Notes under the pieces: generated by a model
Database searches by the model: none
What the model was told of the DNA's origin: nothing
What the model saw: only the letters and a program-made list of their open reading frames with translations
Source of the DNA: an uncultured Gammaproteobacteria bacterium
GTDB taxonomy: Bacteria; Pseudomonadota; Gammaproteobacteria; SZUA-140
DNA length: 7,149 nt
Direction of reading: 5' to 3'
Assembly: GCA_945787585.1 (NCBI GenBank)
Contig: CALZIG010000058.1
Coordinates: 1-7,149 of the forward strand
Shown here: in pieces, positions 1 to 5,470 of the stretch
Position numbering within the stretch: position 1 is the stretch's first letter
How the letters are laid out: every line of letters starts with the position of its first letter
Position numbers and translations under genes: made by a program

Positions 1-8
1 ACTAACAT
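1..8 (-). CDS. 5' end of a minus-strand gene that leaves the window
   Basis: Only the start codon and the next codon and a half are present: ATG at 8..6, then TTA, GT. The call rests on position, not on protein content. A good Shine-Dalgarno (AAAGGAG, plus 14-20) ends five bases before the ATG, and the structured leader described below sits directly upstream, arranged like the leader of the DUF1611 gene at 5086. The product cannot be told from two residues. Because it shares a leader with the DUF1611-racemase operon, a related amino-acid function such as a transporter, epimerase or regulator is a reasonable guess, nothing more. Confidence 0.5.
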
Positions 9-104
9 AGCTACTCCTTTGAGTATAAGTCTCAGAGGAGGCGACGAGATCGTGCCGACCAGTATTGACCGATTGTCAACGAGTAGTCCCAACTAAGGTT
101 GGAC
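9..104 (-). promoter_or_regulatory. structured 5' leader, copy A (candidate riboswitch)
   Basis: Read on the minus strand, the leader has four parts. (1) A hairpin at 102-89, CCAAC-CTTA-GTTGG. (2) A strand at 86-76, CTACTC-G-TTGA. (3) A core from 80 to 31 that begins GTTGACA and ends CTCTGAG. (4) A strand at 22-11, TCAA-AG-GAGTAG, which includes the GAG of the Shine-Dalgarno. Strands 2 and 4 can pair (6 + 4 bp), closing the core into one domain and covering the last three bases of the Shine-Dalgarno. The core aligns without gaps to the leader at 5106-5155 at 35 of 50 positions, and both helices keep pairing through compensatory changes. Regulation by translation initiation is inferred; ligand and class are unknown. 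Confidence 0.6.
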
Positions 105-136
105 GCTGTGGAAATAGATCCCCACTGGGCGGGGTT

Positions 137-142
137 AAGATA
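137..142 (-). promoter_or_regulatory. possible -10 box of the left-edge transcript
   Basis: The minus strand reads TATCTT here, directly preceded by TG, about 35 bases upstream of leader A's first hairpin, so transcription would start near 130. No convincing -35 hexamer lies at 16-18 bases. The call depends mostly on position. Confidence 0.25.
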
Positions 143-415
143 CAATCCTGACGCACTGCGGCATGAACAGTTAGGAAAGAGCCTAAAAATCGACAACTTA
201 GTGATTTAGTCAGGTGACTTATCGAGAATATGCCGCATGAGGCCAATTTAGTACTTGGGAGCGGAAAAGAAAAAGATCGCGATTTTCTGGATGGTATATC
301 ATGGACTCTGTCGGTTCTCGATGAGCGGCTAAGGCTTTTCGGACAGGTCAGTACATTTCACCTTTTATCTTCGCTTCTCTCTTAGCGTTTTTCTCTTACC
401 TGCAAGGGTTTCCCC
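143..415. other. divergent intergenic region, no gene seen
   Basis: This stretch separates the minus-strand leader from the plus-strand metallopeptidase. I see no convincing coding frame. It contains an 8-bp inverted repeat (TGCGGCAT at 157-164 and ATGCCGCA at 230-237) and a small hairpin (TTAGG at 171-175 with CCTAA at 182-186). Either could be an operator or chance. A promoter for the metallopeptidase should lie here, but no clear -35/-10 pair stands out. Confidence 0.4.
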
Positions 416-1900
416 ATGAGCTTCAATGTACTCACTGCTGAAATCTCCCATGAAACCAATACGTTCAGCCTGCACAAAACCGGTAAACATGCCTTCATGG
501 CCCGTTATGCCCTGATGGGCGCTGCAGCAATAGCCGAGCGTGGCACCGAGAATACGGAACTTGCTGGTTTCCTTGATGCCGGTCATGCGCATGGATGGAG
601 CGTCACTCATGTTCTTAGTGCTGCTGCCGGGCCGAGCGGCCATATCAGGCGCAAGGCGTTTGACTGGCTCTGCGAGCCGATCCTCGCCAGCATAAAAAAA
701 AATCCATTTGACGGACTGCTGCTCGGCTTACACGGAGCAATGGGGCTCGATTTCTGTGAAGATGGCGAAGGTGAATTGTTGAGGCGTGTCCGGAGTGTGG
801 TCGGCAAGGAGATGCCGATTGCCATCACCCTTGATCCCCATGCCAATGTCAGCGAGCAGATATGTGCGCTGGCGGACATCATTGTGTCGTTTAAAACCTA
901 CCCGCACATTGATATGCGTGACACCGGACGCCAGGCTGGAGACATTCTCCAACGAACGATGACCGGTGAAATCAAGCCGCGGATGGTCCGCGTCAGTCGT
1001 CCCATGCTTGAAGAAGTCAATGGTGGCCGCACCGACATCGGCCCGATGATCGCGCGCATTGCAGCAGCGCGCACCTATGAAAAGCAGGCAGATGTCTTTG
1101 CCGTGAGCATCAATGCCGGTTTTGCCGGTGCGGATGTCGCCACGGTTGGACCGACGGTGTTGGTGTGCGGACAGGGGGATTTTGCTGCGCACACGGCTTT
1201 CGCTGAAACGATAGCTGATGATATTTGGGACTGTCGCTTTGATGTGCTCAATAAGTATCTTAGTGTCGACGAGGCCGCTGCGATTGCTGTGACTCACAAG
1301 CCCGACAAGGGGCCACTAATCATTGCCGACTACGCAGATAATCCTGGTGCTGGTGGCTATGGTGATTCAACGGAGTTGCTGCGCGCATTGCTTGATGCGG
1401 GCGTGAGCAATGCCTGTTTTGCTCCCATGGTGGATGGCTCAACAGTGCAGTTGCTGCGAACTGCTGTTGTTGGCGAAAAGATGCAAATTACGCTTGGCGG
1501 CAAGACCGATCCTGACTTCGGAGGCGGTCCACTTATCGTTGAGGCCGAACTCGTCTCTCTCAGCAATGGTCATTTCATTGGCGATGGTCCAATGATTCAT
1601 GGGCTGCATGGTAGTTTCGGCCCTAGTGCCGTGATCCGCGTCGCTGGGATTGAAATATTGGTGGTCACCATTCCCCGGCAAATACTTGATTTGCAGGAAT
1701 TCAGGGCCTTTGGCATTGAACCGCAGAACAAACATGTTGTAGCGTTAAAGTCGATGCAGCACTTTCGCGCAGCGTTCGAACCGATAGCGGGACAAATTAT
1801 AGTCTGCGACAGTGGCGCACTTTGCACCCCGCGCTACGACCGTCTTCCTTATCGCAATGTGCCAAGACCGATTTTCCCGTTGGACCTGTCTGAAAACTGA
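416..1900 (+). CDS. M81 family metallopeptidase (MlrC-like)
   Basis: This 494-residue protein has the usual length and the two-domain plan of the M81/MlrC family: an N-terminal DUF1485 metallopeptidase domain (about 1-290) and an MlrC C-terminal domain (about 300-485). Visible signatures are AEISHETNTF at 8-17 (E9, H12, E13, N15), GLHGAM at 104-109, LDPHANVS at 139-146, YPHIDMRDTGRQA at 162-174 and DNPGAGGYGDST at 308-319. Near the end come KSMQHFRAAF and a typical RLPYRNVPRPIFPLD tail. The His/Glu/Asp residues in the first motifs are probably metal ligands. The start is supported by an AAGGG ribosome binding site seven bases upstream. MlrC was named for degrading linearised microcystin, but most relatives are uncharacterised peptidases or amidohydrolases, so the substrate is unknown. 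There is no signal peptide, so it is cytoplasmic. It stands alone on the plus strand. Family assignment is firm; the role is not. Confidence 0.93.
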   Translation: MSFNVLTAEISHETNTFSLHKTGKHAFMARYALMGAAAIAERGTENTELAGFLDAGHAHGWSVTHVLSAAAGPSGHIRRKAFDWLCEPILASIKKNPFDGLLLGLHGAMGLDFCEDGEGELLRRVRSVVGKEMPIAITLDPHANVSEQICALADIIVSFKTYPHIDMRDTGRQAGDILQRTMTGEIKPRMVRVSRPMLEEVNGGRTDIGPMIARIAAARTYEKQADVFAVSINAGFAGADVATVGPTVLVCGQGDFAAHTAFAETIADDIWDCRFDVLNKYLSVDEAAAIAVTHKPDKGPLIIADYADNPGAGGYGDSTELLRALLDAGVSNACFAPMVDGSTVQLLRTAVVGEKMQITLGGKTDPDFGGGPLIVEAELVSLSNGHFIGDGPMIHGLHGSFGPSAVIRVAGIEILVVTIPRQILDLQEFRAFGIEPQNKHVVALKSMQHFRAAFEPIAGQIIVCDSGALCTPRYDRLPYRNVPRPIFPLDLSEN

Positions 1901-2142
1901 TTTGTTCTACGTTGGCCTGCAATTCTGAGCCAGACAACTAGCCCTAGCGGTTTCCCTTAGACCTAAATCCGTAAGTTAATCGCGAGTCAGTCGTCTGGGC
2001 AGAGGCTAGATTTACAACTGGATAAACTTGCAGATTGCGATCGAGTCTTTTTTTAAGAAAAAAGCATCCGCAGGTTCAAAAAAGCTTCGGATTGAATCGC
2101 CCTTGGTTTAGTAGACACGCCAGGGTTGTTAAAAATGGTAAC

Positions 2143-2176
2143 AGAGGAGGCGTTTATGATTGTTACTCGATACTGA
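2143..2176 (+). other. strong ribosome binding site followed by a six-codon ORF
   Basis: AGAGGAGG at 2143-2150 is an almost perfect Shine-Dalgarno, five bases before ATG at 2156. The reading frame is MIVTRY and then TGA at 2174-2176. Translation initiation should be efficient, yet the product is tiny. It may be the surviving 5' end of a deleted or frameshifted gene, in keeping with the decay nearby, or a leader peptide. No gene on the same strand follows closely enough to be an obvious target. Confidence 0.3.
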
Positions 2177-2192
2177 TCATCTTTGTTCAAAT

Positions 2193-2225
2193 TGTCAGCG
2201 TTGAGCCTCGCTTTATCGGCTGACA
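2193..2225 (-). terminator. hairpin just after the DUF1232 gene, possible weak terminator
   Basis: TGTCAGC (2193-2199) and GCTGACA (2219-2225) form a perfect 7-bp inverted repeat with a 19-base loop. It starts six bases beyond the stop codon of the minus-strand DUF1232 gene. The minus strand then reads AATTTG, not a T run, so a classic Rho-independent terminator is doubtful. It could instead stabilise the 3' end of the message. Confidence 0.3.
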
Positions 2226-2230
2226 CTAGG

Positions 2231-2458
2231 CTAGTCCTCTTTCACTACGTCGCGGCTCTTCTTCTTTCTAAATACATTGGCGATGTCAATGCCGAAGTAT
2301 CTCAAGCAAGAAACCAGTAGTAATACTGCGGTGGCTTCATCCAGGTTGCCGAGCCCAGGGATATTGTCTGGAATTAGTTCAAACACGCCCGCGCCTGGGT
2401 TGAGTAAATACAATATTGATAACAGGCCGACCATAATGACAACAATGTTCTTTTGCAT
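2231..2458 (-). CDS. small DUF1232-type membrane protein
   Basis: With the ATG at 2458 this is a 75-residue protein. A hydrophobic segment (NIVVIMVGLLSILYLLNP, residues 3-20) is followed by the family signature FELIPDNIPGLGNLDEA (about 24-40), a second hydrophobic stretch (VLLLVSCLRYFGIDI) and a basic RKKKSRD tail. The P-D-x-I-P-x-x-G-x-x-D-E pattern is characteristic of DUF1232 (YkvA-related) proteins, small membrane proteins of unknown function. The frame can be extended to a GTG at 2509, adding 17 mostly polar residues. I prefer the ATG because homologous proteins, as I remember them, begin just before the first hydrophobic segment, and GGA lies eight bases upstream. The site is weak, so the start is uncertain. 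The gene stands alone between the metallopeptidase and the hemolysin III relic. Confidence 0.72.
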   Translation of the reverse strand: MQKNIVVIMVGLLSILYLLNPGAGVFELIPDNIPGLGNLDEATAVLLLVSCLRYFGIDIANVFRKKKSRDVVKED

Positions 2459-2509
2459 GGACAATATCCAATCAATTCTATACTCAATGTGTCGTCCACT
2501 ATACTTCAC

Positions 2510-2579
2510 ATAACGCTCGGACGATAACTCACGATTAAAGTGAGCATCCTAGCGTATCCACGGGTGTATATTAGAGAGC
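2510..2579. promoter_or_regulatory. divergent spacer with an operator-like palindrome
   Basis: CTCAC (2528-2532) and GTGAG (2540-2544) are inverted around a 7-base spacer, with flanking GAT and ATC extending the symmetry imperfectly. It lies between the divergent DUF1232 gene and the hemolysin III relic, where a shared operator would sit. A TATATT close to the relic's start could be a -10 box. Weak evidence only. Confidence 0.25.
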
Positions 2580-2823
2580 ATGTACAAAGGGAAGCGACTT
2601 AACAGCATCAGCCACCTCATTGCAGGTATTTCGCGTCTTGGATCACCAGGCCATTTACTTGATCATTGCCGGAACTTACACTCCCTTCACATTAGACGCA
2701 CTCAAAGGTTCATTGTGTTGGTGGATGTTTGGCGTGATCTGGGCACTGGTGCTGTTCGGGATCGTGCTGGACGCATTGCCACGCAAGGGAAAAAGACTGG
2801 TGCCCATTATGTGGAAACTCTAG
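2580..2823 (+). pseudogene. hemolysin III (HlyIII/YqfA, PAQR-like) pseudogene with internal deletion
   Basis: Two pieces of one family lie end to end in different frames. From ATG 2580 the frame reads MYKGKRLNSISHLIAG, the usual N-terminus of hemolysin III proteins. From about 2625 another frame reads VFRVLDHQAIYLIIAGTYTP and continues through a membrane segment to DALPRKGKRLVPIMWKL, stopping at 2821-2823; this matches the family's third-fourth membrane region. About 60-70 codons between the pieces are missing, including the second-segment S-x3-H motif of the PAQR superfamily. The C-terminal half with the H-x3-H motif is also gone. Only the DH pair survives, so the product cannot be functional. 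The stop overlaps the convergent stop of the racemase gene by two bases, so the end was probably cut when the racemase operon or flanking DNA was joined here. Confidence 0.82.
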
Positions 2824-3878
2824 GTATTCACAACCTTAGTGACAAATGGTGAGGTCATCGCGCGAACCAGTGCGCTGTAATTTAACTGAAAACTAATCTC
2901 GGCACCCACTGGCAAGCAATGCTCGGACTCGACAATAAGATGATCACTGCTCGCCCCAAGAAATTCAATTCCTGGAGGTGTTTGCAGGCCACTCGGATCT
3001 ACATCCTGCTGCCCAACGGCTAGCACGGTCTGAGAGATATCACCCCGATTGGTGATAGGTGTCACCTCACCAAACGCGTTCTGGCCGACCTCGCCCCAGG
3101 GTTGTGACGGCTTATGCTTCGATTCGATCACTTCTGCGATGAGGGTAAAGGCGTCGGTGAATAGGCCCTCGATCGGTTGACGCTGCAGAGGCTCGCACCC
3201 TAGCAGCAGCGCTTCACCCAAGCGCAGGTCATTGATTCGGCCGGTGTCTGCACCGCTTAGCGCCCACTCGAGGTTGGCGGAGTTACCGCCAGAGACGATA
3301 CTGAGCATCGGGCCAAAGATCGCGTCAATCGAATCGGCCAGCGCAGATAACTCTGCCATATTGTTGGTGTCGGGTGACACACCGCAGCGGCAAGCGAGGT
3401 TGGTGCCGATACCTTTGAGCTGAATATTCGGGAAACCAAGCGTCTCACGTACAGCACTCACCAGATCCCGCGACATAATCCCCTCACGCAGGTCACCCAG
3501 CTCGACCATTAGCACCACTCCGTGCGTCCGCTGCGCCTTCTGCGCGGCCAATGAAAGCTCGCTGATCACATCGAGCTCGGTGTTGAAACTGATATCAGCG
3601 TGCGCCACCACACGCTCCGCCTGGCTGAGCATCGGTGATCGGATGAGGGTCATCGATGCTGCTACCTGCGCGCCACGCATCGTTTCGATATTCTCAATGC
3701 GCGAGTCGCCAAGCCCGCCAACACCTGCGTTAAGCAATGCAGTGGCGATCTCAGGTGAACCCAAGCTCGCCTTGGTCACGCCTGTGACTGAAATACCACG
3801 TGCAGCCAAACGCTTAACCAGTGTGCGAGCGTTGTGTTCGATTTTTGCGAGGTCGATCTCTAATCGTGGTGCGCTCAT
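2820..3878 (-). CDS. alanine/ornithine racemase family PLP-dependent enzyme
   Basis: This 352-residue protein belongs to the fold-type III PLP enzymes of the alanine racemase N-terminal domain superfamily, closest in style to the alanine/ornithine racemase (Orr) group. LEIDLAKIEHNA at 6-17 opens the barrel. VTGVTKAS at 31-38 carries the presumed PLP lysine, K36. GDSRIENI at 57-64, SGGNSANL at 196-203 (phosphate binding) and INDLRLGEALLLG at 215-227 follow. A smaller beta domain ends with LNYSALVRAMTSPFV, where Y334 is a candidate for the second catalytic base. It should interconvert L and D forms of an amino acid in the cytoplasm; the substrate is not readable. Its ATG overlaps the upstream stop as ATGA, so it is translated with the DUF1611 protein, which suggests the two share a substrate. 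No ribosome binding site of its own is obvious. Its stop overlaps the convergent hemolysin III relic. Confidence 0.9.
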   Translation of the reverse strand: MSAPRLEIDLAKIEHNARTLVKRLAARGISVTGVTKASLGSPEIATALLNAGVGGLGDSRIENIETMRGAQVAASMTLIRSPMLSQAERVVAHADISFNTELDVISELSLAAQKAQRTHGVVLMVELGDLREGIMSRDLVSAVRETLGFPNIQLKGIGTNLACRCGVSPDTNNMAELSALADSIDAIFGPMLSIVSGGNSANLEWALSGADTGRINDLRLGEALLLGCEPLQRQPIEGLFTDAFTLIAEVIESKHKPSQPWGEVGQNAFGEVTPITNRGDISQTVLAVGQQDVDPSGLQTPPGIEFLGASSDHLIVESEHCLPVGAEISFQLNYSALVRAMTSPFVTKVVNT

Positions 3879-5086
3879 TGTGCGCGCGCGATTAGCTTCT
3901 CCTTAATCTCAGGGAACGCTGAAAAAACCATCTCTACTAGACGCTCTGGCGATCTTGTCAGCGCATCGGTCGCAGGGATGCCAAGTTCGTGCTCATACTG
4001 TGTGATCGCCTCACCGACCTGGTCGTCAGTCATGTTCTCATGGTTGATGGTAAGGCCGATGACCTTGGTGTCTGCAAAGGTCTGAATGAGATTGATCTCC
4101 GAGGCCGCTGTCGGCATCTCCACCTGTTCAAAGTCACAACGATGGGTTCGTCCCGGTGCGTGCTGCAACACCACACCATCGGCACAACTGCCACGCAGGA
4201 TAAAGCTGGAACTCAAGTAGGCGGGATGACTCAGCGAGCCCTGTCCTTCAATGAGGATCACGTCTGGCTGCTCGCCTTCGAACGCTTCAACGATGGTGGC
4301 TTCCATTTCACCCGAGCAGAACTGTGATGGGATCGCATCGAGTGCAATGCCATAACGAGCCCCCTGAATCAGACCGGTCTGGCCGGTGCCGACTAACACC
4401 GCTTTAATGCCACGATCGTTTAGCGCCTGGGTCATTATGGTCGCGGTGGTGCGCTTACCGATGGCACCGTCGGTACCGAGCACCGCGATACGCGGGCAGG
4501 TGACCTCAGCAATGCGGCCACTAAACATGCGCAGATCCTTCTTGGCGCGCGGTTTGCGAATATCGAGGATCGTCACGTTGTTCGCGATGCAGGCCGCTGC
4601 AAATACCGGGTCATCGTTCAAAAACTCATGGAGTCCGTTGATAATGTTCATGCCAAGCACCATTGCCTCAAGTACAACACCACGTTCGTGTGGCGACAGC
4701 ATGCCGCTGGCCGGAGCCATACCAAAGATGAAGGTATCAGCTATGCCACCTGCCTGTGCCAGTGAATCATCAAGGTCACGACAAATCGGGATACCGTTTG
4801 GCTTATCGTCGAGCACCATGCCAGCATCAAGGCCAGCCTTTTCAGCGTCGATAATTGAGAGGATTTGGTATTTCTCTGAATAGCGAACAAGGCCGTTAGC
4901 GGTTTTACCGTCGGGGGCAGCGAAGTTGCCTTCGCAATATACGATCGCGGTTGAAACTGGATTTGATAATTTAGGTGGTGTGGCTATGGAAGGAGTGATT
5001 GCGGATAGTGGCTGAACGATAGAGATTGGTGGTGCCTGCTGAGAATAGGGGCGGGCTTGGGGTGGATGAAGATTGGTTGTAGACAT
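3875..5086 (-). CDS. DUF1611 P-loop protein (DgcN-like, D-glutamate N-acetyltransferase family)
   Basis: This 403-residue protein is a DUF1611 member. Residues 1-43 are a Pro/Ser/Ala/Gln-rich, probably disordered extension not usual in the family. The first domain starts near 45 (TAIVYCEGNFAAPDGKTANG). The nucleotide-binding-like domain has a Walker-A-like loop GTDGAIGKRTT at 204-214, VGTGQTGLIQGARYG at 232-246 and IEGQGSLSHPAY at 279-290. DgcN, a family member from marine bacteria, acetylates D-glutamate for later epimerisation by DgcA; that chemistry is possible here but no DgcA-like gene is in the window. The start is favoured by TGAGGA six bases upstream and by the lack of another Met until residue 90. 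It is first in an operon with the racemase (ATGA overlap) and is preceded by a structured leader that can hide its Shine-Dalgarno. Family certain, substrate inferred. Confidence 0.9.
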   Translation of the reverse strand: MSTTNLHPPQARPYSQQAPPISIVQPLSAITPSIATPPKLSNPVSTAIVYCEGNFAAPDGKTANGLVRYSEKYQILSIIDAEKAGLDAGMVLDDKPNGIPICRDLDDSLAQAGGIADTFIFGMAPASGMLSPHERGVVLEAMVLGMNIINGLHEFLNDDPVFAAACIANNVTILDIRKPRAKKDLRMFSGRIAEVTCPRIAVLGTDGAIGKRTTATIMTQALNDRGIKAVLVGTGQTGLIQGARYGIALDAIPSQFCSGEMEATIVEAFEGEQPDVILIEGQGSLSHPAYLSSSFILRGSCADGVVLQHAPGRTHRCDFEQVEMPTAASEINLIQTFADTKVIGLTINHENMTDDQVGEAITQYEHELGIPATDALTRSPERLVEMVFSAFPEIKEKLIARAQ

Positions 5087-5178
5087 GAAAATTCCTCAAG
5101 TTGAGCTCAGAGTAGGCGGCGGAATCGTGCCAGCCTGATAAAGCCGCATGTCAACAAGAGGACTCCACTAAGTAGTGG
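5087..5178 (-). promoter_or_regulatory. structured 5' leader, copy B (candidate riboswitch of the operon)
   Basis: On the minus strand: hairpin CCACT-ACTT-AGTGG at 5178-5165, strand TCCTC-TT-GTTGA at 5162-5151, core 5155-5106 (GTTGACA to CTCTGAG), strand TCAAC-TT-GAGGA at 5104-5093, then ATG at 5086. The second and fourth elements pair as 5 + 5 bp around a symmetric UU/UU internal loop, and the GAGGA Shine-Dalgarno is fully inside the helix. Copy A keeps the same helix with different bases. AGTC (5164-5161) can also pair with either of two GGCT repeats (5145-5142, 5135-5132) inside the core, and this would compete with Shine-Dalgarno pairing. No T run follows a stem, so control of translation rather than termination is inferred. 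I do not recognise the class. Confidence 0.65.
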
Positions 5179-5189
5179 TGTGGTGTATG

Positions 5190-5228
5190 TAGGCGCGTAC
5201 TATAACACAGATCGACGGTACGCGCCTA
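5190..5228. promoter_or_regulatory. 11-bp perfect inverted repeat overlapping an extended -10 promoter
   Basis: TAGGCGCGTAC (5190-5200) and GTACGCGCCTA (5218-5228) are perfect inverted repeats separated by 17 bases. On the minus strand TGTTATAGT (5207-5199) is an extended -10 element (TGn then TATAGT) that runs into the inner end of one arm, so transcription would begin near 5192 and give a leader of about 105 bases for the DUF1611-racemase operon. No good -35 is visible, which fits an extended -10 promoter. The repeat could be an operator for a dimeric regulator. Alternatively, it is a stem ending an older minus-strand transcript, though no T run follows. Confidence 0.5.
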
Positions 5229-5470
5229 AGTAAGCAGGCACCCCCGCTCATTGAAGATAGCACCGACTAAGCCTGTAACTCCAAAAAAAAGAATAGATAA
5301 TGCGCTACAGCAAACAACGGTGGCATGGGGTTCTTGAAGCACAACAGAAAATTACTATTAAGATGCCAACCTTGTACCTGGATAGGGATATTATCCCAAA
5401 AGAGAGGATGGGGTCGCATATTGCACTCAAGTATAAAGAATGCGGCTATTTGCATGAGTATGGGAATGGC
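5226..5470 (-). pseudogene. possible remnant of a membrane protein gene
   Basis: No frame is open across this stretch, but hydrophobic minus-strand pieces follow each other in different frames. One reads ICDPILSFGIISLSRYKVG, followed by GILIVIF. Another reads ALSILFFGVTGLVGAIFNER, then GCLLT and a TAG at 5228-5226. Together they look like the C-terminal membrane segments of a decayed small membrane protein. I cannot name the family. Chance hydrophobicity is a real alternative, because T-rich minus strands encode hydrophobic residues in any frame. Confidence 0.2.

Larger units (their letters stand above)
1901..2230. other. intergenic region with inverted repeats and short ORF debris
   Basis: No full gene is apparent in these 330 bases. 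CCAGACAAC (1930-1938) and GTCGTCTGG (1990-1998) form an 8-of-9 long-range inverted repeat. An open stretch from a TTG at 2028 to a TAG at 2109-2111 encodes a Lys/Ser-rich tail-like peptide (SFFKKKASAGSKKLRIE and a few more residues) without a good ribosome binding site. It may be the end of a lost gene. The six-codon ORF at 2156 and the hairpin at 2193-2225 are listed separately. Confidence 0.4.

Noticed and set aside
171..186. Hairpin TTAGG-CCTAA as a terminator
   Set aside because: The stem has only 5 bp and no T run follows it on either strand.
728..1297. 189-codon minus-strand open frame
   Set aside because: It lies wholly within the M81 gene, has no recognisable domain, and the plus-strand frame carries all family motifs.
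1929..1999. tRNA-like 70-base stretch with a pairing 7-base end stem
   Set aside because: No TTCRANY T-loop, D-loop or anticodon stem on either strand.
3580..3906. 108-codon plus-strand open frame
   Set aside because: Antisense to the racemase gene, whose conserved motifs show that the minus strand is coding.
4386..4883. 165-codon plus-strand open frame
   Set aside because: Antisense shadow of the DUF1611 gene, with no family resemblance.
5120..5135. Sigma-54 -24 element (TGGCAC) in leader B
   Set aside because: The matching -12 element is absent (CGCC in place of TTGC), and copy A reads CGGCAC. The block is better explained as part of the conserved RNA core.
5149..5155. TTGACA in both leaders as a -35 promoter box
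   Set aside because: No -10 box follows at 16-18 bases in either copy, and the sequence is part of the helix strand that pairs near the Shine-Dalgarno.
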